A stretch of 64,000 bases of DNA from Massilia sp. UMI-21 (GTDB lineage: Bacteria > Pseudomonadota > Gammaproteobacteria > Burkholderiales > Burkholderiaceae_D). Every line of letters begins with the position of its first letter. Position 1 is the stretch's first letter. Below, piece by piece: positions 9,801-19,593 of the stretch. A program made the position numbers and the translations under genes. Below the pieces are notes generated by a model. It saw only the letters and a program-made list of their open reading frames with translations. It was not told where the DNA came from and ran no database searches. The DNA lies in assembly GCA_015277795.1 (NCBI GenBank), contig CP063848.1, forward strand, positions 2,604,001-2,668,000. The letters are read 5' to 3'.

Positions 9801-10314
9801 GGCCGCCACGCACCGAGTATTCGCCCGGCGACATCACCTGCGACACATGGGTGTAACCGGCCAGTGTCAGCTGGGCCTTCAGCTTGCCTTCGTCCAGGCG
9901 CTCGCCCTGCCGGAAGAAGAAGGTGTAGGCCGCCAGGAACGAGGGCGGGGCCAGCCGCACCAGTGCCGTGGTGGCCGGCACCAGCAGCACGTCGCACTGG
10001 CCGTTGCGGATCTCGTGCAGGGTCGCCAGGCGTTCCGAGACCAGGTCCTGGTGCGGCGAGAACGCGTCGTAGGGCAGGGTCTCCCAGTCCGGCAGCAGGT
10101 GGCAGGCCAGTTTGCCGTCGGCGAACCAGGGAATCTCGTCGAGCAGGCGCTGGCCGTCGCTGGCATTGGCCACGACGACGGTGAGCATCTGCTGCCTGGC
10201 CTTCAGGGCAAGTGCGGCGCTGGCGAGCGCATAGGCGTCGCCCGAACCATGCATGGCCGGCAGGGAAAATCGGGTACCGGGCTTGGGGAGGTTTTTCTTG
10301 AGATCGAAAGGCAT
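6868..10314 (-). CDS. mfd: Transcription-repair coupling factor Mfd
   Basis: Mfd removes RNA polymerase stalled at DNA lesions and recruits UvrA. The 1148-residue product shows the UvrB-like N-terminal module, the RNA-polymerase-interacting segment (around GDPVVHINHGIGRYMGLE), and a RecG-like translocase with Walker A GDVGFGKTEVALRAAF, DEEH box IIDEEHRFGVRQKEAL and motif III TATPIPRTLGMAL. The C-terminal TRCF domain follows. I start at the ATG at 10312-10314 (MPFDLKKNLP), the usual N-terminus; the frame stays open upstream to a TTG at 10350, but a TATAAT hexamer overlaps that codon. The gene is followed closely by serB. Confidence 0.96.
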   Translation of the reverse strand: MPFDLKKNLPKPGTRFSLPAMHGSGDAYALASAALALKARQQMLTVVVANASDGQRLLDEIPWFADGKLACHLLPDWETLPYDAFSPHQDLVSERLATLHEIRNGQCDVLLVPATTALVRLAPPSFLAAYTFFFRQGERLDEGKLKAQLTLAGYTHVSQVMSPGEYSVRGGLIDLFPMGSALPYRLDLFGDEIESIRTFDADTQRSLYPVREVRLLPGREFPMDEAARTAFRGRWRERFEGDPSRSPIYRDIGNGIAAAGIEYYLPLFFDETATLFDYLPQDAALALVGDIEAAIQRFWLDTESRYKFLKSDRERPILEPRELFLGAEAFFTCAKPHGRWTIGRDPSLPASELSAPIPDIAVNRRLDDPLTNLRAYLAHQDARVMICADSAGRRETLQQYFHEYRLEPAPVEGFEGFRASPARLALGVAPLQAGFELSEDGAGHLVFITETELYAGSGRRAGKKKQEATSQVESMVRDLSELKIGDPVVHINHGIGRYMGLESLDLGEGETEFLHLEYAKETKLYVPVSQLHVISRYSGTSPEDAPLHALGSGQWDKAKRKAAEQVRDTAAELLNLYARRAARQGHAFEYSSIDYENFAGSFGFDETPDQAEAIHNVIKDMTSGRPMDRLVCGDVGFGKTEVALRAAFIAVMGGKQVAILAPTTLLAEQHAQTFADRFADWPVKIAELSRFRTGKEINNAIKGMADGTLDIVIGTHKLLSPDVKFTRLGLVIIDEEHRFGVRQKEALKALRAEVDVLTLTATPIPRTLGMALEGLRDFSIIATAPQKRLAIKTFVRSEDASVIREAVLRELKRGGQIYFLHNEVETIENRRAMLQELLPEARIGVAHGQMHERDLEKVMRDFVAQRFNILLCTTIIETGIDVPTANTIIMHRADRFGLAQLHQLRGRVGRSHHQAYAYLLVSDVSGLTKQAQRRLDAIQAMEELGSGFYLAMHDLEIRGAGEVLGENQSGEMLEVGFQLYSDMLNEAVRSLKAGKEPDLAAPLSTTTEINLHVPALLPSDYCGDVHERLSIYKRLANCESQDKIDAMQEELIDRFGKPTEPVKALIETHRLRIAAKSVGIVKIDAHDEAANLQFMEKPPIDPIKIITLIQKNRHIKLAGQDKLRISASMPDLAARVTQLKQTIKLLLA

Positions 10315-10349
10315 TGAGCGCGCAGGGACGTTCGCAACGGTGACTGCCA

Positions 10350-10355
10350 ATTATA
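10350..10355 (-). promoter_or_regulatory. Possible -10 element of mfd
   Basis: On the minus strand the sequence reads TATAAT 36 nt upstream of the mfd ATG. No good -35 hexamer is found at 16-18 bp spacing, so this is a partial match to a sigma-70 promoter. It does argue against translation starting at the upstream TTG, which it overlaps. Confidence 0.4.
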
Positions 10356-10498
10356 GTCGAATGGCCATGTCCACGCCGGGCGGGACGCCTCGGTCGTGTG
10401 CGGCGCGCACGCGCATGCCGCCCGAACGGCCAGGCCAGGCGTGCGATCGACAACGCGGCATTTTCCCGACCCGGGCGGGGTGGCCCCTCAGGTGCCCC

Positions 10499-11482
10499 TC
10501 AGGTCTGCAACTGGTCGTAGATGCGCCGCCGGCTGCCGGCCAGCGTCGCCGCCAGCGCCTGCGCGTCTTCGGCGCCGGCGTCGGCCAGCACCCGCAGCTT
10601 GGCCAGCCGGTCGCCCTCGTGCAGCGCCGCCGCCAGCGGCGTCGGATCCGCCTGGCCGGCCTGCTCAATAGCCTGGCCGACCGCCGGTGGCAAGTCCCAC
10701 AGCAGCGCGATCCGCGCCGACAGCGTGCGGGCGCCGTCGAGCAGCGCCTGCGCGAAGCCGTCCGACGAGGGCAGCGGGGCGGCACCGGCGACCTGGTCGG
10801 CCAGGCGGAAGGCGACGATCAGCCCGACGTTCTGCATGAGTCCCGCGAGGTAGGCTTCGAACGGGTTCGCTCCCAGTGCCGGCGCCGCCAGCGCGGCGGC
10901 CAGGGCGCATTTCTCGGACTGACTCCAGACCTGGGGCGCGGCCTGGCGCGCCAGTCGGCCGGCCTGGGCGCTGATCACCGGACGGAAGGCCACGCGCGCC
11001 AGCAGCATCCGCAAGCCGTTCTGGCCGAGCAGCATCAGCGCGCCTTCGATGTTGCGGACCGGCGCGCTGGGCCGGTAATAGGGGCTGTTGACCTCGCGGA
11101 TGACTTCGGCGACCAGGGTCACGTCCTGCGCGACCTGGCGCGCGAGTTCGGTCGCCGACATGGCGTCGTCGCGCAGGCTGCGCAGCAGTTGCGGGATCAC
11201 GGCGGGCACGCGCGGCACCAGCTCGGCGGCGGCGTCGGGCTGGCGCGCAAGCCGCGCCAGTTCGTCCAGGATCAATCGCTCGGGTGCGGCGCCGGCATGT
11301 GCGGTGACGCCCCCGAGCCAGCGATAGAACGCCAGGTCCAGATCCAGGTCCGGGTCCTGCTCCAGGTCGGGGGCGGGGGCCGCGGTGGCGACGCCTGGTC
11401 TTGCCTGATCCGACGCGGGAAGAGGCGCCGTGGTCCGCGGACGCGATCGATTGCCGAACAGGCGCGCAAGCCAGTCATGCAT
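10499..11482 (-). CDS. HDOD domain signalling protein
   Basis: HDOD is an HD-GYP/HD-related domain that usually lacks the metal-binding HD pair and acts as a signalling scaffold. Recognisable features are LPRVPAVIPQLLRSLRDD, LARQVAQDVTLVAEVIREVNSPYYR and the helix IEGALMLLGQNGLRMLLARVAF, the usual HDOD core. I place the start at MHDWLARLFGNRSR (11480-11482) because that N-terminus is typical of the family; a CTG or ATG upstream could add 11 residues. An acidic, Asp-rich linker near residues 35-60 separates this N-terminus from the HDOD core. It is likely involved in motility or cyclic di-GMP pathways, but this is family knowledge. Confidence 0.85.
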   Translation of the reverse strand: MHDWLARLFGNRSRPRTTAPLPASDQARPGVATAAPAPDLEQDPDLDLDLAFYRWLGGVTAHAGAAPERLILDELARLARQPDAAAELVPRVPAVIPQLLRSLRDDAMSATELARQVAQDVTLVAEVIREVNSPYYRPSAPVRNIEGALMLLGQNGLRMLLARVAFRPVISAQAGRLARQAAPQVWSQSEKCALAAALAAPALGANPFEAYLAGLMQNVGLIVAFRLADQVAGAAPLPSSDGFAQALLDGARTLSARIALLWDLPPAVGQAIEQAGQADPTPLAAALHEGDRLAKLRVLADAGAEDAQALAATLAGSRRRIYDQLQT

Positions 11483-11539
11483 GGTCGGCAGGATCAGGCT
11501 GGCGGCGCGCAGCAAGGCATGCGCCGGAGGGCGGGCCGC

Positions 11540-11818
11540 TTACTGGCCGTTGCCCGAGGGCGGCGGCGTGGTCGTGGCCGGCGGATTGGTGGTGCCGGTA
11601 TTCATGCCGCTCTGGCCGGAGCCGCTGGTGGTGCTGGTACCGATGTTGCCGGAAGCGCTCGAGCTGCCGGTGCCGGTGGTGCCCATGCTGCCCGCGTCCA
11701 TCGACGAGCCGGCGCTGGAGCCGGACATGCTGGACTCGGTATCGGTACCGGTGGTGTTGCAGGCTGCCAGCGACAGCGCCATGATGCCGCCCAATAAAAC
11801 GGTGTTGAGCTTGTTCAT
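11540..11818 (-). CDS. Small Ser/Gly/Thr-rich lipoprotein
   Basis: This 92-residue protein starts MNKLNTVLLGGIMALSLAAC, a signal peptide with an LAAC lipobox and lipidation at Cys20. The mature chain is almost entirely Ser, Gly, Thr, Met and Asn, with a proline/threonine C-terminus (PPATTTPPP), and is probably disordered on the cell surface or in the periplasm. A good RBS (GGAGAAT on minus) precedes the ATG. No domain is recognisable. Comparable low-complexity lipoproteins are frequent in this bacterial group without known function. Confidence 0.7.
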   Translation of the reverse strand: MNKLNTVLLGGIMALSLAACNTTGTDTESSMSGSSAGSSMDAGSMGTTGTGSSSASGNIGTSTTSGSGQSGMNTGTTNPPATTTPPPSGNGQ

Positions 11819-12000
11819 TCGTATTCTCCTCGGTGTGGATGGGTCGGATCATCATGCGAGGTGCGTGGCGTGCGTGAAATAGGAACAAAGCGTCAGTCGG
11901 TGTAGGAGGGTGCGTACATACTGCGCGGCGCGCGCGCGGCCCGGCCACCGCATACGGAAGCGGCGTCGTCGGCGCAAGCGGGGGATTGCCGCCGAGCGGC

Positions 12001-13767
12001 TCAGGTCGTGACCTGTTCGTGGCTTGCCAGCCACGCCAGCAGCTCGTCGGACGGCAGAGGACGGCTATAGAAGTAACCCTGGCCCTTGGCGCAGTGCTGG
12101 GCGCGCACGATGTCGGCCTGCGACTCGGTCTCGATCCCTTCGGCGACGGTCTTCATGCCCAGGCTCTGCGCCACCTTGACGGTGGCCTCGATCAGCACGC
12201 GGTGGTGGTGACTGGTATCTGCCTGGCAAACGAAGGAGCGGTCGATCTTGACCGTGTCCACCGGCAGCAGGTGCAGGCTCGACAGCGAAGAATAACCGGT
12301 GCCGAAATCGTCGAGCGCAAGCTGGATGCCCATGGCCTTGAGTTCGTGCAGGCGCTGCTGGATGCCCTGGTCCTGTGCCGCCAGGCTTTCGGTGACTTCG
12401 AGCTGCAGCTGGTCCGGGCGGATGCCGGTGAGCTGCAGCACGCGGCGCACGCTGTCGATCCAGCCGGGCTGGCCGAGCTGGGCGCGCGACAGGTTGACCG
12501 CGATCAGGCGCGGCGCGCCGTCTCCCAGCCGCGCGCGCCATTCCATGAAGTCGCGGCAGGAACGCTCGAGCACGAAGTCACCGAGCGCGCCGATCAGACC
12601 GCACTCTTCGGCGACGGTAATGAATTCGACCGGCGGCACGATGCCGCGCACCGGATGGCGCCAGCGCACCAGCGCCTCGACGCCGGCGGCGTGGTCGGTG
12701 CCGCCGTCGGGCAGCAGGCCGACCACCGGCTGGTATACGACGAACAGCTGTTCCTCGATCAGCGCCTGGCGCAGCTCGGCTTCGATGTCGGCACGGCGTG
12801 CCGCGCGTTCGCGCATGCTGGTCTCGAACACCAGTTGGCGCGCGCCGCCGGCGCGCTTGGCCTCGACCATGGCGATGCCGGCGTCGCGCAGGATCTCGTC
12901 GGCGTCGCGCGCGCCGCCATGCACGGCATCGGCGCCCCACACCAGTCCCAGGCTGGTGCCGCACACGACTTCGTGGCCCTGCACCCGGTAGGGCCGGGCC
13001 AGCGCGTCGAGGATACGGACCGCGACGCGCTCGGCGTCGTCGCGCTTGCGCATTCCGTCCAGCACCACCACGAATTCGTCGCCACCCACGCGCGCGGCCA
13101 GCTGGCCGCTTGCCGCGACGGTGTCGATGTGGTCGCTCGGCGGGCGCAGCGCACCGCGGATGCGGTCGGCGATCTGCACCAGCAGCTCGTCGCCGGCGGC
13201 CTGGCCCAGGGTGTCGTTGATGCGGCGAAAGCGGTCGCAATTCATGAACAGCACGGCAAACTCACCGCTCGAGAGCGGCCGCGCGACCAGGTGCTGGAGC
13301 TGTTCGCGCACCGCCTCGCGGTTCGGCATGCGGGTGAGCGCATCGGTCCGGGCGGCGTTGCGCAGCCGGCGCAGCAGGGTTTCCTGCTCGCGCTGGACCT
13401 CGAGCGTGGCGTCGGTGACCACCGCCATCAGGCGCTCGCTGTCGAGCTTCATCAGGCTGATGGCCAGCACCTGCGGGCTGCCGGGCGCGGTCAGCGTCGG
13501 CGGCAGGGTGGCGCGCAGCCCTTCGCACACGACGCCCGAGGTCTCGACGAACTCGGCGGCAAGCTGCGGCAACTGCGGCGCGATCGGCGCCAGCACGTCG
13601 AACAGGTTGTCCAGGCCGGCGCCGCGGGCCACCGGCATCAGGAGGTTCGAGGCCATCGGATTGAGCATGTCGACCGTGCCGTCGGATGCGATCTGGGCCA
13701 GCCCGATCGGTGCGCGGTACAGGAACTGCACCAGCGCTTCGTAGGCGTCGCTTGGATCAGGCGACAT
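12001..13767 (-). CDS. PAS-GGDEF-EAL cyclic di-GMP protein, probable phosphodiesterase
   Basis: This 588-residue protein starts at the ATG at 13765-13767, preceded by GAAGGAGAA; it overlaps the upstream cyclase gene by 11 nt. The N-terminal PAS-like module (VQFLYRAPIGLAQIASDG) closely resembles that of the upstream protein. The GGDEF domain keeps VGGDEFVVVL, but the metal-binding loop reads FMNCDRFRRINDTLGQ, with Asn in place of the first Asp and Gln in place of the GH histidine, and there is no RxxD I-site. The EAL domain looks intact: GVEALVRWRHP, AVNLSRAQL, LEVTES, ALDDFGTGYSSL, VKIDRSFV, AEGIET. I infer a c-di-GMP phosphodiesterase with a regulatory GGDEF domain, in the pyp operon. Confidence 0.9.
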   Translation of the reverse strand: MSPDPSDAYEALVQFLYRAPIGLAQIASDGTVDMLNPMASNLLMPVARGAGLDNLFDVLAPIAPQLPQLAAEFVETSGVVCEGLRATLPPTLTAPGSPQVLAISLMKLDSERLMAVVTDATLEVQREQETLLRRLRNAARTDALTRMPNREAVREQLQHLVARPLSSGEFAVLFMNCDRFRRINDTLGQAAGDELLVQIADRIRGALRPPSDHIDTVAASGQLAARVGGDEFVVVLDGMRKRDDAERVAVRILDALARPYRVQGHEVVCGTSLGLVWGADAVHGGARDADEILRDAGIAMVEAKRAGGARQLVFETSMRERAARRADIEAELRQALIEEQLFVVYQPVVGLLPDGGTDHAAGVEALVRWRHPVRGIVPPVEFITVAEECGLIGALGDFVLERSCRDFMEWRARLGDGAPRLIAVNLSRAQLGQPGWIDSVRRVLQLTGIRPDQLQLEVTESLAAQDQGIQQRLHELKAMGIQLALDDFGTGYSSLSSLHLLPVDTVKIDRSFVCQADTSHHHRVLIEATVKVAQSLGMKTVAEGIETESQADIVRAQHCAKGQGYFYSRPLPSDELLAWLASHEQVTT

Positions 13768-15169
13768 CGGGTTCTCCTTCGTTTGCTTCCGGTTGGTGGA
13801 CAGGGCTGGATGCCAGTTCGGGACGCCAGCGTTCGACGCGGTTGCGGCCGGCGCGCTTGGCCGCGTACAGGGCCTGGTCGGCGTGCCGCAACAGCAGGTC
13901 GATGCCGCCCATGCCATCGTCGAGGCTGGCCACGCCGGCGCTGACGGTGTAGCGGATCCGTTCGCCGTCGAAGTGGACGACTTCCGATGCCACCGCGGCG
14001 CGCAGGCGTTCGGCCACCACCGCCGCGCGCGGCAGGTCGGTGGACGGCAGCAGCACCGCGAACTCCTCGCCGCCTATGCGGGCGACCACGTCGACCTCGC
14101 GGAAGGTCTCGCCCAGCAGCGCGGCCAGGTGCTGCAGCACGGCGTCCCCGCCCGGGTGACCGTGGCGATCGTTGATGGCCTTGAAGTGGTCGGCGTCGAA
14201 CGCGATGACGGCGGTCGGGCGCGGCAGCATCCTGCTGCGCCCCAGCTCCTGCTCGGCCGCTTCGAAGAAGGCGCGGCGGTTGGCCAGGCCGGTCAGGTAG
14301 TCGCCGAAGGCTTCGCGGCGGCGCCGATCGCTGGCTTCGCGCTTGTCGGTGATGTCGCGCAGGATCAGGCAATAGGCCGGACCTTCCGGTTCGGCGCAGC
14401 CGGCCGCTCCGCGCGCTTCCTCGGCGGCCCGTTCGTTCAGCGGAGCGATCAGGACGCTGCCCCAGAAAGCGCTGCCGTCGGCGCGCACGCGCTTGCCTTC
14501 GTCCAGGCTCCAGCCGTCGCGCTCGGCGTCGCCCAGGCGGTCCAGCACGTGTTCGGGCGTGATCGCGTCCGGCGGGTAGAAGATGGAATACGGCTGGCCC
14601 ACGGCTTCCTGGCCGAAGCCGGTGACGCGGCCGATGCTCGGGTTCCACTCGGTGATCGTGCCGCGCGCGTCCAGGCCGGCGAGGGCGTAGTCGGTGATGC
14701 CGGTCAGGATGGCGTTGAACCACGCATCGTTCTGGCGCAGCTGGCGCTCGCGCCGCACCTGGAGGGTGACGTCGTCGATCACCGCCATGATGCGGCGGGC
14801 GTCGAGCTTGAGCAGGGTGAGCGCCAGGATCTGCGGCGCCTTGCGGGCGGCGGCGCCGGCGTTCAGGTGCACATGCAGACCGTCGCAGATCTTGCCGGAC
14901 GGGCGCGCGTAGGCGCCGCACAGGTGACGCAGTTCGGGCGCCACGTTCTCGAGCGCGGTGAACAGGTTGTCCAGGTTGGCGTCGCGCGACAGCGGCATCA
15001 GGAGCTGGGCCGAGATCGGATTCATCATCACGATGCGTCCGTCGATGTCGGCCTGCACCAGGCCGACCGGCGCCAGGTACAGGAACTGCATCAGCGCTTC
15101 GTGCTCGGCGCGCAGTTGCCCGATCTCGTCCACCTGCTCGCTTGCCTTCACGTCGGCCTTCGCGCTCAC
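13757..15169 (-). CDS. PAS-PAS-GGDEF diguanylate cyclase
   Basis: This 470-residue protein starts only 5 nt after the pyp stop codon. An N-terminal PAS-like module (MQFLYLAPVGLVQADIDG) is followed by a second PAS with PAC (around AWFNAILTGITDYALAGLD to YCLILRDITDKRE), then a GGDEF domain. The catalytic loop is intact: AFDADHFKAINDRHGHPGGD and ARIGGEEFAVLLP. REVD lies five residues before GGEEF, matching an RxxD product-inhibition I-site. It is predicted to make c-di-GMP from two GTP and to be feedback inhibited. Operon position makes it the most likely partner of the PYP photosensor. Confidence 0.92.
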   Translation of the reverse strand: MSAKADVKASEQVDEIGQLRAEHEALMQFLYLAPVGLVQADIDGRIVMMNPISAQLLMPLSRDANLDNLFTALENVAPELRHLCGAYARPSGKICDGLHVHLNAGAAARKAPQILALTLLKLDARRIMAVIDDVTLQVRRERQLRQNDAWFNAILTGITDYALAGLDARGTITEWNPSIGRVTGFGQEAVGQPYSIFYPPDAITPEHVLDRLGDAERDGWSLDEGKRVRADGSAFWGSVLIAPLNERAAEEARGAAGCAEPEGPAYCLILRDITDKREASDRRRREAFGDYLTGLANRRAFFEAAEQELGRSRMLPRPTAVIAFDADHFKAINDRHGHPGGDAVLQHLAALLGETFREVDVVARIGGEEFAVLLPSTDLPRAAVVAERLRAAVASEVVHFDGERIRYTVSAGVASLDDGMGGIDLLLRHADQALYAAKRAGRNRVERWRPELASSPVHQPEANEGEPDVA

Positions 15170-15174
15170 GGGGC

Positions 15175-15567
15175 TCAGCGCGGCTGGCGCTGGACCAGCA
15201 CGTAGCGGCTCGCGCCGTTCGGGCTGGCCAGGAGGCGCAGGGCCACCTTGACCGGACGCATGCGCAGGGTCAGGACATAATCGATGGTGTCGTCCAGCGC
15301 GCCGCCTTCGTCCAGCGCATCCTCGAAACGCTGCGCAACCATGAAGTTGTTCAGGCAGGGCGCCACGTTGGTGAACAGCGGCTGGCCGAGCACGCGCTGC
15401 GGCGACAGCCCGGCGGCCTGCGATTCGAAGGCGTTGTAGCGCTGCACATTATTGTCGGTATCGAAACCGATCACACCAAAGTCGAGCTGGTCGAGCTGCT
15501 CCGGGGAGCAGGCGTCGAGATGCGAAGCCAGGTCGGCGGTCGAAAACGACAGGGTAGGGGCGGTCAT
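15175..15567 (-). CDS. pyp: Photoactive yellow protein (PYP) homologue
   Basis: This is a 130-residue PAS-fold blue-light receptor. It aligns almost gap-free with Halorhodospira PYP from FSTADLASHL to the C-terminus, including QLDFGVIGFD, RYNAFES, VLGQPLFTNVAPC and MRPVKV. Cys71 of the VAPC motif corresponds to the p-coumarate-binding Cys69, Tyr44 to Tyr42, Glu48 to Glu46, and Met103 to the isomerisation-lowering Met100. Thr50 is replaced by Ala52 and the Arg52 gate by Leu54. I choose the ATG at 15565-15567 because it gives the family length; an ATG at 15624 would add 19 residues. It heads an operon with two c-di-GMP enzymes and is divergent from the ligase gene. Homology is confident; chromophore binding is inferred. 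Confidence 0.9.
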   Translation of the reverse strand: MTAPTLSFSTADLASHLDACSPEQLDQLDFGVIGFDTDNNVQRYNAFESQAAGLSPQRVLGQPLFTNVAPCLNNFMVAQRFEDALDEGGALDDTIDYVLTLRMRPVKVALRLLASPNGASRYVLVQRQPR

Positions 15568-15617
15568 GGTACGGGATCCGGCGTCGATGCGCGTAAGTTG
15601 ATTTGAGGAAATTGATG

Positions 15618-15718
15618 TTGACATGCCGCCAGTACGCTTGTCAATTGTGCGCGCTTATTCCTTGACACTTTGCGTTGTCGAATAGCACATTCGGCATGTT
15701 TTTTCCGCAGGCTTGACA
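15618..15718. promoter_or_regulatory. Divergent pyp/ligase control region with repeated TTGACA hexamers
   Basis: The interval between pyp and the ligase gene carries TTGACA on the plus strand at 15618-15623, 15662-15667 and 15713-15718, and on the minus strand at 15639-15644. Any of these could be a -35 element, but none has a convincing -10 at 16-18 bp. The relatively AT-rich core and divergent layout make this the expected shared promoter region. Confidence 0.35.
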
Positions 15719-15758
15719 GCGTCCGGCGGCACCGGCACCATCAGCGCCTGTTTCCGCG

Positions 15759-17048
15759 ATGCTCCTCATGACTGTCAGTACAACTCTTGCACCCGACCGC
15801 GACCTGCGCTGGTGGTCGCACCGCCCGACCCTGTTGCGTGTCCTGTCCGACCTGCTCGCCGGCGAACTGGCGCTGATGCGCCCCGGGCTGGCCCGCCGCC
15901 CGCTGCCATGGCCGCCCGGCCTCGATCTCGCGGCCGAGCTCGGCGCCGATTCGCTCGAACTGCTGGGCCTGGCAACCGCAATGGAACAGGTGCTCGGCAT
16001 CGGCTGCATCGGCCAGGAACGGGTGCTGGCCGCCCCGCGCCTGAACGCCTGGCTCGCGGCGGCGGCGTCCGGGCTCGACCAGGGCAGCGGCGTGATGCGC
16101 TTCCGCACCTCCGGTAGTTCGGGTGCGCCCAAGACCTGCAGCCACGCGCTGGGCGCGCTGTGGCAGGAGGCGGAGGCGCTGGCGGCCCTGGTTCCCGGCA
16201 CGCGCCGGATCGTCAGCCTGGTTCCATCGCACCATATTTACGGCTTCCTGTTCACGGTCTTGCTGCCGCACGCGCTCGGGTTCGGGCCTGGCCACGACGC
16301 GGTGGTCGACCTGCGCGGCATGACGCCCGGGGCGGTGGCAGGCCGGCTTCAGCCGGGCGACCTGGTGGTGGGGTTCCCCGATTTCTGGCGCGCCTTCGCC
16401 CCGCTGGCGGCGTGCGCGCCGGGCGGCCTGGCCGCGCACCTGACCGGCGTCAGCTCGACGGCGCCGTGCCCGGACGAGGTGGCGCACGCCGTGCGCGCGG
16501 CCGGCGTGGCGCGGCTGGTGCAGGTCTACGGCAGCTCGGAAACGGCCGGCGTCGGCTGGCGCGACGACCCGGCGGCCGACTACCAGCTGTTCCGGTACTG
16601 GGAAGCGGGCGCGCAAGCCTGCAGCCTGGTGCGGCGTCACGCCGATGGCAGCCGCGCCGCCTATCCCTTGCAGGACCGGCTGGCCTGGAGCGCCCCCGAC
16701 CGGTTCCGTCCTGCCGGCCGGATCGACCACGCGGTGCAGGTCGGCGGCGTCAATGTCTTCCCCGCCTACGTCGCGGACGTACTGCGCACCCACCCGCAGG
16801 TCGAGGATGTCGTGGTGCGCCCCATGCGGCCCGACGAAGGCGTGCGCCTGAAGGCCTTCGTGGTGCCCCGCGGCGACGTGCCGGCCGAGGGTGGCGCGGC
16901 GGCCGCGGCACTGCGCGCGGAACTGGGTGCATGGATCGGCGAGCGCCTGCCGGCCCCCGAGCGGCCGATGGCCTGGTCGTTCGGCGCCGCCTTGCCGCGC
17001 CAGGCCAACGGCAAGCTGTCGGACTGGATCATCGACAGCGCCGACTGA
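15759..17048 (+). CDS. AMP-forming aryl ligase, probable 4-coumarate ligase for PYP chromophore
   Basis: This 429-residue ANL-superfamily ligase has the AMP-binding P-loop FRTSGSSGAPK near residue 120, SLVPSHHIYGFLF, VYGSSETAG (A5), GRIDHAVQVGGVNVFPAYV (A8) and the catalytic lysine in RQANGKLSDW near the C-terminus. It is shorter than plant 4CL-type enzymes (~500-550). A family of short 4-coumarate ligases is known to accompany pyp and to activate p-coumarate for the chromophore; position next to pyp supports this. The ~105 residues before the P-loop look like an acyl carrier protein (LGADSLELLGLATAMEQVLG, Ser65), so the thioester carrier may be in cis. A second ATG lies at 15768. Confidence 0.85.
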   Translation: MLLMTVSTTLAPDRDLRWWSHRPTLLRVLSDLLAGELALMRPGLARRPLPWPPGLDLAAELGADSLELLGLATAMEQVLGIGCIGQERVLAAPRLNAWLAAAASGLDQGSGVMRFRTSGSSGAPKTCSHALGALWQEAEALAALVPGTRRIVSLVPSHHIYGFLFTVLLPHALGFGPGHDAVVDLRGMTPGAVAGRLQPGDLVVGFPDFWRAFAPLAACAPGGLAAHLTGVSSTAPCPDEVAHAVRAAGVARLVQVYGSSETAGVGWRDDPAADYQLFRYWEAGAQACSLVRRHADGSRAAYPLQDRLAWSAPDRFRPAGRIDHAVQVGGVNVFPAYVADVLRTHPQVEDVVVRPMRPDEGVRLKAFVVPRGDVPAEGGAAAAALRAELGAWIGERLPAPERPMAWSFGAALPRQANGKLSDWIIDSAD

Positions 17049-17060
17049 GGCCCTGCCGGA

Positions 17061-19442
<2,382 letters not shown>

Positions 19443-19593
19443 TGCCTTACTCTCGATGGATTGCGGTATTGACGGCGCATGCGGCGCATCGTATCCGCGC
19501 ATTCTAACCCCCCAAACTGCTTTCCTTCCATTTCGGCATATGCGATAGTCTCGCCTTAAGCTCTGCCAAAGTATGCATCTCAAAGGACCCTCC

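Noticed and set aside
10315-10350. Upstream TTG start for mfd at 10348-10350
   Set aside because: It overlaps a TATAAT hexamer and the extra 12 residues are not part of the usual Mfd N-terminus.
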